Source of the DNA: Leucobacter chromiisoli
Lineage (GTDB): Bacteria > Actinomycetota > Actinomycetes > Actinomycetales > Microbacteriaceae
Direction of reading: 5' to 3'
Assembly (NCBI RefSeq): GCF_016522505.1
Contig: NZ_JAEHOH010000006.1
Location: forward strand, 239,004-303,003
DNA length: 64,000 nucleotides
Every line of letters starts with the position of its first letter. Within the stretch, counting starts at the first letter, position 1. The position numbers and the translations under genes are program-made. This document shows, piece by piece, positions 54,317-63,978 of the stretch. The notes below the pieces were generated by a model. It had not been told where the DNA came from. It made no database searches and saw only the letters and a program-made list of their open reading frames with translations.

Positions 54317-54784
54317 TTATCGTGTTCCCCAGTCGTATTTCTGTTTCTTGAGTTGGAGGTAAACAAACGTTTCCGTGGCGGCGACGCCGTCGATCGCGCG
54401 GATCTTCTGGTTCAGCAGCTCGATCAGGCGGTCGTCGTCCTCGCAGACCACCTCCGCCATGATGTCGAAGGAGCCGGCGGTGAGGACGACGTAGTCGACC
54501 TCCGCCATGTCCGCGAGAGCGTCGGCGACGGCGCGGGTGTCGCCCGAGACGCGGATGCCGAGCATCGCCTGCCGACTGAAGCCGAGCCGCATCGGGTCGG
54601 TCACGGCGACGATCTGCATGACCCCGGCGTCGGTGAGCTTCTGCACGCGCTGGCGCACGGCGGCCTCGCTGAGGCCCACCGCCTTGCCGATCTCGGCGTA
54701 CGAGCGACGGCCATCGAGCTGGAGCTGTTCGATGATGGCCTTCGACGTGGCGTCGAGCACCGGAGAGTTCTTCTTGCCGCTCAC
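54317..54784 (-). CDS. Lrp/AsnC-family regulator
   Basis: A 155-residue feast/famine regulator: N-terminal helix-turn-helix (DATSKAIIEQLQLDG, SYAEIGKAVGLSEAAVRQRV) and a C-terminal RAM domain (VDYVVLTAGSFDIMAEVVCED). I chose GTG 54784, matching the usual length; longer frames run through AT-rich promoter DNA. It heads the regulator-aminotransferase transcript and is divergent from potDABC, so it likely controls polyamine or amino-acid use at both. Confidence 0.9.
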   Translation of the reverse strand: MSGKKNSPVLDATSKAIIEQLQLDGRRSYAEIGKAVGLSEAAVRQRVQKLTDAGVMQIVAVTDPMRLGFSRQAMLGIRVSGDTRAVADALADMAEVDYVVLTAGSFDIMAEVVCEDDDRLIELLNQKIRAIDGVAATETFVYLQLKKQKYDWGTR

Positions 54785-55212
54785 GCCACCGATTCTGACA
54801 GTCGAAAGCGGAAAAAGCAAAGGAATCCGAAGATCGATTCGGATCATTCGGAGTATTTGCCCACTCCGAGCAGGCGATGCGTGCAAACGCCGGGCTCCTC
54901 TTCGGCTGCTCGCGGGCCGTGCGCGCCCGCGCTCCGCCGCCCTGCGCGTACAGGATCTCACGGCCGCGGCGGCGACGCGAGTCTCGCGGCGATTCTCCTT
55001 CGCGATCCGCCGCGAGCGGTTCGGATATAGTGGCCGATCAACAAAAATGTAACTGTTTCATGAAGATCGTGTTGCCGGAGCGCGCAGAGCTTGGCAGGGG
55101 CCCGCGCGCTGTGCCATATTCGGAGCACCTGACCGGCGGGGGGAGCATGCGGCAGCGCCGATGCGCCCCGGTCCCCGCCGGCAGCAGTTCCGAGAGACAA
55201 AGGAGTTCTCCC
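54785..55212. promoter_or_regulatory. Divergent control region of the polyamine locus
   Basis: No gene is evident in these 428 bases. Two palindromes close to the Lrp gene are probable regulator sites: ATCCGAA-N6-TTCGGAT (54825-54844) and TCGGAGT-N8-ACTCCGA (54848-54869). On the potD side TATAGT (55026-55031) is the best -10, followed by an AT-rich start region ACAAAAATGTAACTG. A leader of about 175 nt would result, ending in AAAGGAG before the potD ATG. Confidence 0.6.
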
Positions 55213-56430
55213 ATGGCAAGTCGCATGCCAGAAGATCCGATGGTGCGCCGGCTGATCGCTCTGATGAACAAGGCCAGGATGGACCGCCGCACCCTGCTGC
55301 GCGGGGCCCTGATGGGCGGCGCGAGCGCGGGGGCCCTGGCGCTCAGCTCCTGCTCCTCCGGCGGGGGCGGCTCGGTCGAGCAGGGAGACGGCTCCGCGGG
55401 ATCGATCGTCTGGGGCAACTGGACCTACTACCTCGACTTCGACGAGGAGACGCAGACCTGGCCGTCGCTCGACGCCTTCATGGCGGAGACCAACATCGAC
55501 GTGCAGTACATCGAGGACATCGACGACAACAACACGTTCTACGGCAAGATCAAGGACCAGCTGGCGCTGGATCAGGACACCGGGTACGACGTGATCTGCC
55601 CGAGCGACTGGCTCATCGGGCGCCTCGTCCAGGACGGGCAGATCCAGAAGCTCGACCGCGCCGACATGCCGAACACCGATCGGCTCATCCCGTCGATGGT
55701 CGACGCGAACACCGCCGACCCCGGCCGTCAGTACTCCATGCCGTGGCAGGGGGTCATGGCGGGAATGGTGTGGAACAAGGAGGCCGTGCCGAACGGCATC
55801 CGCAGCCTGGACGACCTGATGCACCCCGACCTCAAGGGCAAGGTGGGCGTGCTCTCCGAGATGCGCGACACCATGGGGGTGATCATGCAGGGGCAGGGCG
55901 TCGACATCGCGGGCGACTGGGGCGACGCCGAGTTCGACGCCGCGCTGGCGTGGCTCGACGACGGGCTGAAGAGCGGGCAGATCGCCCAGGTGAAGGGCAA
56001 CTCCTACACGCAGGATCTGGAGAAGGACGACACCCTCGCGGCGATCGCCTGGTCGGGCGACATCGCGATCCTGAACAGCGAATCCGGCGACCGCTGGTCG
56101 TTCGAGATCCCCGAGGCCGGCGGCACCCTCGCCGCCGACGCGTTCGTGATCCCGAACGGCACGAGCGAGGACAACGTGCCGCTCGTCAACCAGCTCATCG
56201 ACTACTACTACGAGCCCGAGGTCGCGGCGCAGGTCGCCGACTACGTCTGGTTCATCACGCCCGTGGACGGCGCCCAGGAGGCGATGGAGCAGGTGAATCC
56301 CGACCAGGTCGACAATCCGTTCATCTTCCCCGACGACGAGATGCAGAGCCGTCTGCACGGCTTCCGCACACTGTCCCCGCAGGAGGACAAGAAGTACTCG
56401 GCGGCGTTCTCGAAGATCCTGGGGATGTGA
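55213..56430 (+). CDS. potD: Spermidine/putrescine-binding lipoprotein PotD
   Basis: A 405-residue extracellular binding protein, first gene of the importer. The N-terminus has a twin-arginine-like DRRTLLRGALMG and lipobox ALSSC. Conserved blocks WGNWTYYLDFDEE, VQYIEDIDDNNTFYGKIKDQL split by one position, the polyamine-site segment DVICPSDWLIGRL, and FIFPDDEM fit PotD. It is paralogous to the protein at 37579-38784. potA follows after 2 bases. Confidence 0.92.
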   Translation: MASRMPEDPMVRRLIALMNKARMDRRTLLRGALMGGASAGALALSSCSSGGGGSVEQGDGSAGSIVWGNWTYYLDFDEETQTWPSLDAFMAETNIDVQYIEDIDDNNTFYGKIKDQLALDQDTGYDVICPSDWLIGRLVQDGQIQKLDRADMPNTDRLIPSMVDANTADPGRQYSMPWQGVMAGMVWNKEAVPNGIRSLDDLMHPDLKGKVGVLSEMRDTMGVIMQGQGVDIAGDWGDAEFDAALAWLDDGLKSGQIAQVKGNSYTQDLEKDDTLAAIAWSGDIAILNSESGDRWSFEIPEAGGTLAADAFVIPNGTSEDNVPLVNQLIDYYYEPEVAAQVADYVWFITPVDGAQEAMEQVNPDQVDNPFIFPDDEMQSRLHGFRTLSPQEDKKYSAAFSKILGM

Positions 56431-56432
56431 CG

Positions 56433-57614
56433 ATGGCGGACGCACGAGCATTCGCAGAGTCCGGCGCCGATCTCGAGCTGGTCGGGATCCAGAAGCGCTA
56501 TCCGGGGTTCACCGCGATCGAGCAGGTCGACCTCCACATCCCGGCGGGATCGTTCTTCGCCCTGCTCGGCCCCTCTGGCTGCGGCAAGACGACCACGCTG
56601 CGCCTGGTCGCGGGCCTCGAGGATCCCTCGGCCGGCAGGATCCTGATCGGCAGCAAGGACGTCACGAACCTCAGGCCCCACCGTCGCCCGGTCAACACGG
56701 TGTTCCAGTCGTACGCGCTCTTCCCGCACATGTCGGTGCTCGAGAACGTCGCGTTCGGGCTGCGTCGCCGCAAGATCGGCGATCCGGTCGCGAAGGCCCA
56801 CGAGGCGCTGAAGCTGGTGGAGCTCGACCACGTCTCCGATCGCAAGCCGGCCCAGCTCTCCGGCGGGCAGCAGCAGCGGGTGGCCCTCGCGAGAGCGGTC
56901 GTCAACCGACCGGCGCTGCTGCTGCTGGACGAGCCGCTCGGCGCGCTCGACCTCAAGCTGCGCCGCCAGATGCAGCACGAGCTGAAGGACATCCAGCAGG
57001 AGGTGGGCCTCACCTTCCTGCACGTGACCCACGACCAGGAGGAGGCCATGACGATGGCCGACACCGTGGCGGTCATGAACCGGGGCAGGATCGAGCAGAT
57101 GGGCGCCCCGGAGGAGCTCTACGAGCTGCCGCGCACGGTGTTCGTGGCCAACTTCCTGGGCCAGTCCAACCTCTTCGCCGTCGAGGTCGCGGGCGGCAGC
57201 GACACTGCGATCCACACCTCGCTGAACGGCAGCAGGATCACGGTGCCGCGGAGCCGGAGCGAGCGCGACAGCGGCACGATCACCGTGGGCGTGCGCCCCG
57301 AGAAGCTGCGGCTACACGCGAGCGAGCCCGCGGCCGACCCGGCGGTCAACGTGCTCGGGCCGGGGCGCATCACCGACGTCTCCTTCATCGGGGTGAGCAC
57401 CCAGTACACGGTAGAGGCCCCGGAGTTCGGCTCGGTCCAGGTCTTCGCGCAGAACGTCGAAGCCGGCCCCGGCGCCTCCCTCGGCCAGGAGGTCTGGCTG
57501 AGCTGGTTCGCGGAGCACACGTTCGGCCTCGCCGACGACACCCTCGACACCGGTGCGCTGACGACCGACTTCTCGACGCGGGCCATCGCCACGCAGGCGA
57601 AGCTCGCGGGCTAG
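56433..57614 (+). CDS. potA: Polyamine ABC transporter ATPase PotA
   Basis: A 393-residue ATPase that drives import through PotBC. Walker A GPSGCGKTT near residues 45-53, Q-loop FQSYALFPHMSV, signature LSGGQQQRVALARA and Walker B LLLLDEPLGALD are intact, and a C-terminal TOBE domain with ITVGVRPEKLRL (from about 285) follows. It starts 2 bases after potD and ends 9 bases before potB. Confidence 0.94.
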   Translation: MADARAFAESGADLELVGIQKRYPGFTAIEQVDLHIPAGSFFALLGPSGCGKTTTLRLVAGLEDPSAGRILIGSKDVTNLRPHRRPVNTVFQSYALFPHMSVLENVAFGLRRRKIGDPVAKAHEALKLVELDHVSDRKPAQLSGGQQQRVALARAVVNRPALLLLDEPLGALDLKLRRQMQHELKDIQQEVGLTFLHVTHDQEEAMTMADTVAVMNRGRIEQMGAPEELYELPRTVFVANFLGQSNLFAVEVAGGSDTAIHTSLNGSRITVPRSRSERDSGTITVGVRPEKLRLHASEPAADPAVNVLGPGRITDVSFIGVSTQYTVEAPEFGSVQVFAQNVEAGPGASLGQEVWLSWFAEHTFGLADDTLDTGALTTDFSTRAIATQAKLAG

Positions 57615-57623
57615 GGGCGCGTC

Positions 57624-58487
57624 ATGGCTATCACTGCGTTCTCCGGCGCCGCGACCGCCGTCGTGGACCAGGCCCCGAAGAAGCGGCCGTGGGTGGCGCT
57701 CGTGCTGCTCGCGCCCGGCATCGCCTACATGCTGCTGTTCTTCCTGGCGCCCTTCATCCAGCTGATCATCACCTCGGTGCAGACGGCGTCGGAGACGGGC
57801 GGCATCGGCGACTACGTCCAGGCCTTCCAGATCTCGAACTACGCCGTGGCGATGCAGGAGTACCTGCCGCAGATCATGCGGTCCTTCGCCTACGCGATCA
57901 TCGCGACGCTGTGCGGGCTCCTGATCAGCTACCCCCTGGCCTACCTCATCGGCGTGAAGATGCGGCCCTACCCGATGGCGCAGGGGATCCTGCTGATCCT
58001 CGTCATCGCGCCGTTCTTCATCAGCTTCCTGCTGCGGGCGCTCGCGTGGAAGCAGATCCTGCCGAGCGACTGGGTCGGAACGGACTTCTCGGTCGTCTTC
58101 GGCCTGATATACAACTTCATCCCGTTCATGGTGCTGCCGATGTTCGCGTCGCTGCAGTCGCTCGACCTGCGGATGGTCGAGGCGGGGGCCGATCTCTACG
58201 CCTCGCCGGTGACGACGTTCCGTAAGGTCACGCTGCCGCTCTCCCTGCCGGGCGTCGTGTCTGGCACGCTGCTCAGCTTCATCCCGATGTCGGGCGACTA
58301 CATCAACGCGTCGCGCGAGTTCTTCGGCTCGACGAACACGACGATGGTGGGCAACGTGATCGAGGCGAACTTCCTGCAGACGCAGAACTACCCCATGGCG
58401 GCCACGCTGTCGGTGATCCTGATGGCGATCATCCTGATCTTCGTCGCCACCTACGTGCGCCGGAGCGGAGCGGAGGACCTGCTGTGA
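57624..58487 (+). CDS. potB: Polyamine ABC transporter permease PotB
   Basis: A 287-residue inner-membrane permease with six membrane segments. The EAA loop that docks on PotA is VEAGADLYASPVTTFRKVTLP near residue 188; the N-terminal PWVALVLLAPGIAYML is the first membrane segment. Its stop overlaps the potC GTG (58484-58487). Confidence 0.93.
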   Translation: MAITAFSGAATAVVDQAPKKRPWVALVLLAPGIAYMLLFFLAPFIQLIITSVQTASETGGIGDYVQAFQISNYAVAMQEYLPQIMRSFAYAIIATLCGLLISYPLAYLIGVKMRPYPMAQGILLILVIAPFFISFLLRALAWKQILPSDWVGTDFSVVFGLIYNFIPFMVLPMFASLQSLDLRMVEAGADLYASPVTTFRKVTLPLSLPGVVSGTLLSFIPMSGDYINASREFFGSTNTTMVGNVIEANFLQTQNYPMAATLSVILMAIILIFVATYVRRSGAEDLL

Positions 58488-59284
58488 ACAAGTTCAGCCT
58501 GGGCAAGCTCTTCGTCCCCGTCGCGGGCGCGATCGCGCTCATCTACCTGCTGCTGCCGATCGCGCACGTGATCACGTTCTCCTTCAACGACGCGGGCCGC
58601 AACAACATCGTCTGGCGCGGCTTCACGCTCGACAACTGGACGAACCCGTGCGGTGCGCCGAACGTCTGCGAGGCCTTCGGCAACAGCATCCTGATCGGCG
58701 TCGTGGCCACGGTGCTCGCCACCGTCATGGGCACCGCGATCGCGATCGCTCTCGTGCGCTACCGCTTCAAGTTCCGCTCGACGATCAGCCTGCTGCTGTT
58801 CACGCCGATGGCGACGCCCGAGGTCGTGCTCGGCGCCGGCCTCGCGGCGCAGTTCCTGCTGGCCGGCGTGGAGAAGGGCATCGGCACCATCATCATCGCG
58901 CACACGATGTTCTGCATCTCCTACGTCGTGGTCGCGGTGAAGGCGCGGGTGGCGAGCCTGAGCCCCGCGATCGAGGAGGCGGGCCGCGACCTCTACGCCT
59001 CGCCGTCGCAGGTGTTCTGGCGGATCACGCTGCCCATGCTGATGCCGGGCATCATCGGCGCCGCGCTGCTCAGCTTCGCGCTGTCGTTCGACGACTTCAT
59101 CATCACGAACTTCAACGCGGGCACCGAGAACACGTTCCCCAAGTTCATCTACACCTCGGCGCTGCGCGGCGTGCCGGCGCAGGCCAACGTGCTCGCCTCC
59201 ATCGTGTTCATCGGGGCGCTCGTGCTGGTGATCGTGGTGCAGGTGATCAACATCAACCGTCAGAAGCGCCTCGCCCGGGCCTGA
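58484..59284 (+). CDS. potC: Polyamine ABC transporter permease PotC
   Basis: A 266-residue partner of PotB, also with six membrane segments. The EAA loop is IEEAGRDLYASPSQVFWRIT near residue 163; SFALSFDDFIITNFNAG is a PotC hallmark. GTG 58484 overlaps the potB stop by 4 bases. A 19-bp perfect hairpin follows, ending the operon. Confidence 0.93.
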   Translation: MNKFSLGKLFVPVAGAIALIYLLLPIAHVITFSFNDAGRNNIVWRGFTLDNWTNPCGAPNVCEAFGNSILIGVVATVLATVMGTAIAIALVRYRFKFRSTISLLLFTPMATPEVVLGAGLAAQFLLAGVEKGIGTIIIAHTMFCISYVVVAVKARVASLSPAIEEAGRDLYASPSQVFWRITLPMLMPGIIGAALLSFALSFDDFIITNFNAGTENTFPKFIYTSALRGVPAQANVLASIVFIGALVLVIVVQVININRQKRLARA

Positions 59285-59305
59285 CGGGGAACGCGCCCGA
59301 CACGC

Positions 59306-59365
59306 GCCGACAGGCGGATTCTGCAGGCTGATCGCGAGATCCGCCCGCAGAATCCGCCTGTCGGC
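59306..59365. terminator. Terminator after potC
   Basis: Perfect 19-bp arms (GCCGACAGGCGGATTCTGC at 59306-59324, complement at 59347-59365), the longest uninterrupted stem among the terminators of this window. Loop 22 nt, no T-tract. Confidence 0.85.
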
Positions 59366-59386
59366 GTAGCGAACGCGACCGGGCGG

Positions 59387-59392
59387 TAAGCT
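59387..59392 (+). promoter_or_regulatory. -10 hexamer TAAGCT of prfB (leaderless)
   Basis: TAAGCT ends 9 nt before the prfB ATG, with AGCTGAATC between and no Shine-Dalgarno sequence, suggesting a leaderless or nearly leaderless mRNA. Confidence 0.5.
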
Positions 59393-59401
59393 AGCTGAAT
59401 C

Positions 59402-60514
59402 ATGCTCGAACTTGACTTCAGCTCACGCATCCGCGAGGTGCGGACCACGTACGCCGACATCGCGGCCGTCACCGACCTGCCCCGACTCGAGCGGGAGATC
59501 GCCGAGCTCGAGCAGCAGGCCTCCGCCCCCGACCTCTGGGACGACCCCGCCGAGGCGCAGAAGGTCACGAGCGGCCTGAGCCATCGCCAGGCGCGGGTCA
59601 AGCGGCTCCGCGCCGTCGAAGCGCGCCTGGACGACCTCGAGGTGCTGATCGAGCTCGCCCAGGAGGCCGACGACGAGGACTCCGCCGCGGAGGCCGCGGA
59701 GGAGCTGGCGGCCATCGAGGCGCTCGTGCAGGACCTCGAGGTGCAGACGATGCTCTCGGGCGAGTACGACGAGCGGGCGGCGGTGATCACGATCCGCTCC
59801 GGCGCGGGCGGCGACGACGCCACCGACTTCGCGGAGATGCTGCTGCGCATGTACCTGCGCTGGGCCGAGAAGCAGGGCTACACCGCGAAGGTGCTGGACA
59901 CCTCCTACGCCGAGGGCGCCGGCATCAAGTCGGCGACGTTCGAGGTCGACGCGCCGTACGCGTTCGGCACCCTCTCGGTCGAGGCCGGCACGCATCGTCT
60001 GGCGCGCATCAGCCCCTTCGGATCCGCGGACAAGCGGCAGACGAGCTTCGCGGCGGTCGAGGTGATCCCCCTCATGGAGGAGGCGACCGCCGTCGAGGTG
60101 CCCGAGACCGACATCCGCGTCGACGTCTACCGCTCCTCCGGCCCCGGCGGCCAGTCGGTCAACACGACGGACTCCGCCGTGCGCATCACGCACATCCCCA
60201 CCGGCATCGTCGTGTCGATGCAGAACGAGAAGAGCCAGATCCAGAACCGCGCCGCCGCGATGCGCGTGCTGCAGACGCGGCTGCTGCTGCTGCAGCGCGA
60301 GGAGGAGGCCGCGAAGAAGAAGGAGCTCGCCGGGAGCATCACGGCGAGCTGGGGCGACCAGATCCGCTCCTACTTCCTCTACGGCCAGCAGCTGGTGAAG
60401 GACCTGCGCACCGGGCACGAGTCCTCGCAGCCCGACGCGGTGTTCGACGGCGACATCGACGGCTTCATCGCCGCGGGCATCCGCTGGCGCTCGCTCTCCC
60501 AGAAGGGGGAGTGA
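59402..60514 (+). CDS. prfB: Peptide chain release factor 2
   Basis: RF2 ends translation at UGA and UAA. The 370-residue protein has the stop-codon recognition tripeptide SPF in [12 protein letters not shown] near residue 204 and the GGQ loop [20 protein letters not shown] near 248, whose Gln is the hydrolysis residue. The frame runs unbroken from ATG 59402, so the autoregulatory +1 frameshift known in many RF2 genes is absent here. It precedes ftsEX, a common order. Confidence 0.95.
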   Translation: MLELDFSSRIREVRTTYADIAAVTDLPRLEREIAELEQQASAPDLWDDPAEAQKVTSGLSHRQARVKRLRAVEARLDDLEVLIELAQEADDEDSAAEAAEELAAIEALVQDLEVQTMLSGEYDERAAVITIRSGAGGDDATDFAEMLLRMYLRWAEKQGYTAKVLDTSYAEGAGIKSATFEVDAPYAFGTLSVEAGTHRLARISPFGSADKRQTSFAAVEVIPLMEEATAVEVPETDIRVDVYRSSGPGGQSVNTTDSAVRITHIPTGIVVSMQNEKSQIQNRAAAMRVLQTRLLLLQREEEAAKKKELAGSITASWGDQIRSYFLYGQQLVKDLRTGHESSQPDAVFDGDIDGFIAAGIRWRSLSQKGE

Positions 60515-60576
60515 GGCCGCCCGCGGGTATCTCCCCGATGCCCGCGCGCCTCGCCGGGACGTTCAGAAATCGCGCG

Positions 60577-60582
60577 TATTGT
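60577..60582 (+). promoter_or_regulatory. -10 hexamer TATTGT of ftsE (leaderless)
   Basis: TATTGT ends 10 nt before the ftsE ATG 60593. No ribosome binding site is present in the gap. Confidence 0.4.
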
Positions 60583-60592
60583 CGTGCTCGTC

Positions 60593-61768
60593 ATGATCCT
60601 CTTTGAGAACGTCACCAAAAAATACCGCGGGACGCAGCGCCCCGCCCTCGACGGGATAGACCTGCAGGTCGATCGCGGCGAGTTCGTGTTCATCGTCGGC
60701 GCTTCCGGCTCGGGCAAGTCGAGCTGCCTGCGGCTGATCCTGCGCGAGGATCAGCCGACCTCGGGCAAGGTGCACGTGCTCGGCCACGACCTCAGCAAGA
60801 TCTCGAGCCGCAAGGTGCCCTACTTCCGGCGCAACCTCGGCATGGTCTTCCAGGACTTCCGCCTGCTCACCGACAAGACGGTGTACGACAACGTCGCCTT
60901 CTCGCTGCAGGTGATCGGCAAGTCGCGCGGCTTCATCCAGGAGGCGGTGCCCGACACGCTGGAGATGGTGGGGCTCGGCGGCAAGGGCAAGCGGTTCCCC
61001 CACGAGCTCTCGGGCGGCGAGCAGCAGCGCGTCGCGATCGCGCGCGCCATCGTGAACAAGCCAGCGATCCTCATGGCCGACGAGCCGACCGGCAACCTGG
61101 ACCCCGCGACCAGCCTCGGGATCATGCAGCTGCTGCGGGCGATCAACGCCGCCGGCACCACCGTGGTGATGGCGACCCACGAGGCGACGTTCGTGGACAT
61201 CATGCAGCAGCGGGTCGTCGAGCTCTCCCAGGGCATCGTGGTGCGCGACGAGCAGGGAGGCGGCTACGGCGAGACGGCCTCGATCCCGATCGGCCACCTC
61301 ACCGCCGACGGCGACGCGCAGGCGCAGGCCCTGCGCACGAGCGAGGAGGTCGTCCGCGCCGCCCTCGCGCCCGAGGGCGAACCCGGCCTGTCCGAGGAGG
61401 CGATCGCCGCGCAGGGCGGCATGACCGGCGCCGAGAGCGACGACGAGCTGCTGACCATGCTCGGAGTGCCCGGCGAGGCGGAGGCCTACCCTCCGCCGTC
61501 CGCCGAGGAGCGCCTCGAGGAGGCCGAGCGGCGGCGCCGGGAGGCCGCCGCGGAGACCTCCGCGGCGCGCGGGGACGGCGACGAGGAGGACGAGCTGGAC
61601 GAGACGGTGCGCGCCGGCGAGGACGACCAGAGCGGCATTCCGGCCTTCCTGCAGCAGGGCGCGCCGATCGATCCGGTGCGCGAGGCCTATGAGGGCGGCG
61701 TCGCCGAGCGGCTGGGGCTGTCGAAACGAGACCAGGACGATCAGACGGATGTGGGGCCCGTGCGATGA
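60593..61768 (+). CDS. ftsE: Cell-division ATP-binding protein FtsE with a long acidic tail
   Basis: FtsE and FtsX form an ABC-type complex that controls peptidoglycan hydrolases at the septum. The ATPase core (residues 1-222) has Walker [10 protein letters not shown] at 36-44, FQDFRLL Q-loop, [15 protein letters not shown] and [13 protein letters not shown]. The following 170 residues are an extension rich in Glu, Asp, Ala and Gly ([26 protein letters not shown]), much longer than the usual 220-230-residue protein. ATG 60593 is preferred over GTG 60584. It overlaps ftsX (ATGA). Confidence 0.93.
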   Translation: MILFENVTKKYRGTQRPALDGIDLQVDRGEFVFIVGASGSGKSSCLRLILREDQPTSGKVHVLGHDLSKISSRKVPYFRRNLGMVFQDFRLLTDKTVYDNVAFSLQVIGKSRGFIQEAVPDTLEMVGLGGKGKRFPHELSGGEQQRVAIARAIVNKPAILMADEPTGNLDPATSLGIMQLLRAINAAGTTVVMATHEATFVDIMQQRVVELSQGIVVRDEQGGGYGETASIPIGHLTADGDAQAQALRTSEEVVRAALAPEGEPGLSEEAIAAQGGMTGAESDDELLTMLGVPGEAEAYPPPSAEERLEEAERRRREAAAETSAARGDGDEEDELDETVRAGEDDQSGIPAFLQQGAPIDPVREAYEGGVAERLGLSKRDQDDQTDVGPVR

Positions 61769-62679
61769 GGGTGGGACTGGTCCTCGGCGAGGTGTGGAAC
61801 GGCCTCCGCCGCAATATGTCCGTGGTCATCTCGGTGATCCTCGTGACCTTCGTGTCGCTCACCTTCGTGGGCGCCGCGATCCTCATGCAGCTGCAGATCC
61901 AGCAGATGAAGACCTTCTGGTACGACCGGGCGCAGGTGGCGGTGTACCTCTGCACCGACTACGACCAGAGCGCCACCTGCTCGGGCGAGGACGCGAACGA
62001 GGAGCAGATCGCCGCGGTCCAGTCGGCGCTCGAATCCGACACGCTGCGCCCCTACATCGACGACTTCTTCTTCGTGGACCACGACCAGGCCTACGAGGAG
62101 TTCGTCAAGCAGTTCGAGGGCAACCCGATCGTCGACATCACGCGGCCCGAGCAGCTGAACCAGACCTTCTGGATCAAGCTCGAGGACCCGTCGCGCTCGG
62201 CGATCATCCAGGAGACCTTCGCGGGCATCCCCGGGGTGCAGAGCGTCTCGGACCAGCGCAGCCTGCTCGACCGGATCTTCCTCTTCCTCGGCGTCGCGAG
62301 CTACTCCGCGATCGCGATCGCGGGTCTCATGCTCGTCGCCGCGATGCTGCTGATCTCGACGACGATCCGGCTGTCGGCGTTCTCGAGACGGCGGGAGATC
62401 GGGATCATGCGCCTCGTCGGCGCGTCGAACCGGTTCATCCAGACGCCCTTCATCCTGGAGGGCATCATCGCCGCGCTCATCGGGGCCGTGCTCGCCGGCG
62501 CGGCATCCGTCGCGATCGTGAAGTTCTTCGTGCAGGACTTCCTCGTGAGGAACGTGCCGTTCACCAGCTACATCACGGTGGAGCAGTCGCTCGTGGTGCC
62601 CCCGGTCCTGGTGCTCGTGGGCGTCGTGCTCTCGGCGATCGCGGCCAAGATCGCGATCACCAGGTACCTGCGGGTCTGA
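61765..62679 (+). CDS. ftsX: Cell-division permease-like protein FtsX
   Basis: A 304-residue membrane partner of FtsE. It has a short cytoplasmic N-terminus, a first membrane helix (about residues 22-43, [20 protein letters not shown]), a large extracellular domain (about 45-170, with two Cys in [11 protein letters not shown] that may form a disulfide), and three C-terminal membrane helices around ETRKR-like [24 protein letters not shown] split over 195-218. The extracellular domain recruits cell-wall hydrolases. smpB, often next, is absent. Confidence 0.93.
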   Translation: MRVGLVLGEVWNGLRRNMSVVISVILVTFVSLTFVGAAILMQLQIQQMKTFWYDRAQVAVYLCTDYDQSATCSGEDANEEQIAAVQSALESDTLRPYIDDFFFVDHDQAYEEFVKQFEGNPIVDITRPEQLNQTFWIKLEDPSRSAIIQETFAGIPGVQSVSDQRSLLDRIFLFLGVASYSAIAIAGLMLVAAMLLISTTIRLSAFSRRREIGIMRLVGASNRFIQTPFILEGIIAALIGAVLAGAASVAIVKFFVQDFLVRNVPFTSYITVEQSLVVPPVLVLVGVVLSAIAAKIAITRYLRV

Positions 62680-62708
62680 CCGGGGCCGGCCGGGAGCGCG
62701 CATCCGAG

Positions 62709-62743
62709 GCGCGGGGCGGGATCACCGCCCCGCGCTTTGCGTT
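62709..62743 (+). terminator. Intrinsic terminator after ftsX
   Basis: An 11-bp GC stem (GCGCGGGGCGG at 62709-62719, complement at 62725-62735) with loop GATCA, followed by TTTGCGTTT: the most classical terminator in the window. Confidence 0.88.
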
Positions 62744-62851
62744 TCGCCCCCGATGTGGAAGACTGCAGAGGTCGGCTCCGCGCCGGCAGCAATTCGCTCT
62801 CACTACGGATCGTCCGGCACGTACCTGCCGGTGGAACGAAAGGAAAACTCG

Positions 62852-63952
62852 ATGGCGAGCGTTGTCTACGAAGACGTCACCCTGCAGTACCCCGGAACCG
62901 ACCGTCCGGCGGTCTCACAGCTCCAACTCGACATCGAGGACGGCGAGTTCCTCGTGCTCGTCGGGCCCTCCGGCTGCGGCAAGTCCACGGCGCTGCGCAT
63001 GCTCGCCGGTCTCGAGGAGGTCACGAGCGGCCGGATCCTGATCGGCGGAGAGGATGCCACCGAGGTCTCGCCCAAGGACCGCGACATCGCGATGGTGTTC
63101 CAGAACTACGCGCTGTACCCGCACATGTCGGTGGCCGAGAACATGGGCTTCGCGCTCAAGATCGCGGGCGTGAGCAAGGAGGAGCGCCGCAAGCGCGTCG
63201 AGGCCGTCGCCGAGCAGCTCGACCTCACCGAGTACCTCGACCGCAAGCCGAAGGCGCTCTCCGGCGGCCAGCGGCAGCGCGTCGCCATGGGCCGAGCGAT
63301 CGTGCGCCAGCCGAAGGTCTTCCTCATGGACGAGCCGCTCTCGAACCTCGACGCCAAGCTGCGCGTGCAGACCCGCACCCGGATCGCCGCGCTGCAGCGC
63401 GATCTCGGCGTCACGACCGTCTACGTGACCCACGACCAGACCGAGGCCCTCACCATGGGCGATCGCATCGCCGTGATGAAGCTCGGCGTGCTGCAGCAGG
63501 TCGGCACCCCGCGCGAGCTGCTGGACCACCCGAACAACACCTTCGTCGCAGGCTTCATCGGCAGCCCGGCCATGAACCTCTTCGACGCCGAGATCGACGA
63601 GGCGGGGCTGCTCTTCGGCAACGCGACGATCCCGCTGGCGCCCGAGGTCCGCTCCGCGATCTCGGGCAACCGGGTGACGGTCGGCGTGCGCCCCGAGGAC
63701 ATGGTCGTCGGGGCCCAGGGATCCGACGGGCTCACCCTCGACGTCACGCTCGTCGAGGAGCTCGGGGCCGACGGCTACCTGTTCGGCTCCGTGTCGCTGG
63801 CCGGCAAGGACCTCGACCTGGTCGTGCGCGTCGACGGCCGCACCCACCCCAACGCCGGCGAGACCGTCACGGTGAAGCCGCTCCCTGAGCGGGTGCACCT
63901 CTTCGACGTCGAGAGCGGCGCGCGCATCGGCACCCCGGAGGGGCGCAACTAG
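62852..63952 (+). CDS. MsiK/UgpC-type ABC transporter ATPase
   Basis: A 366-residue ATPase of the multi-sugar import class. Walker A GPSGCGKST near residues 37-45, Q-loop FQNYALYPHMSVAENM, signature LSGGQRQRVAMGRA, Walker B VFLMDEPLSNLDAKLR and a C-terminal regulatory TOBE/OB region (VTVGVRPEDMVV, about 270 on). Such proteins (MsiK in Streptomyces, UgpC, SugC) serve several CUT1 sugar importers whose operons lack an ATPase. It is monogenic here, which fits a shared role. AAAGGAA precedes ATG 62852. Confidence 0.92.
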   Translation: MASVVYEDVTLQYPGTDRPAVSQLQLDIEDGEFLVLVGPSGCGKSTALRMLAGLEEVTSGRILIGGEDATEVSPKDRDIAMVFQNYALYPHMSVAENMGFALKIAGVSKEERRKRVEAVAEQLDLTEYLDRKPKALSGGQRQRVAMGRAIVRQPKVFLMDEPLSNLDAKLRVQTRTRIAALQRDLGVTTVYVTHDQTEALTMGDRIAVMKLGVLQQVGTPRELLDHPNNTFVAGFIGSPAMNLFDAEIDEAGLLFGNATIPLAPEVRSAISGNRVTVGVRPEDMVVGAQGSDGLTLDVTLVEELGADGYLFGSVSLAGKDLDLVVRVDGRTHPNAGETVTVKPLPERVHLFDVESGARIGTPEGRN

Positions 63953-63978
63953 CCGCGGGTCGCCGCTGCGTCGGCCGG

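Noticed and set aside
59402..59520. Programmed +1 frameshift in prfB
   Set aside because: The frame is continuous from ATG 59402 with no early in-frame TGA or slippery CTT-T site.
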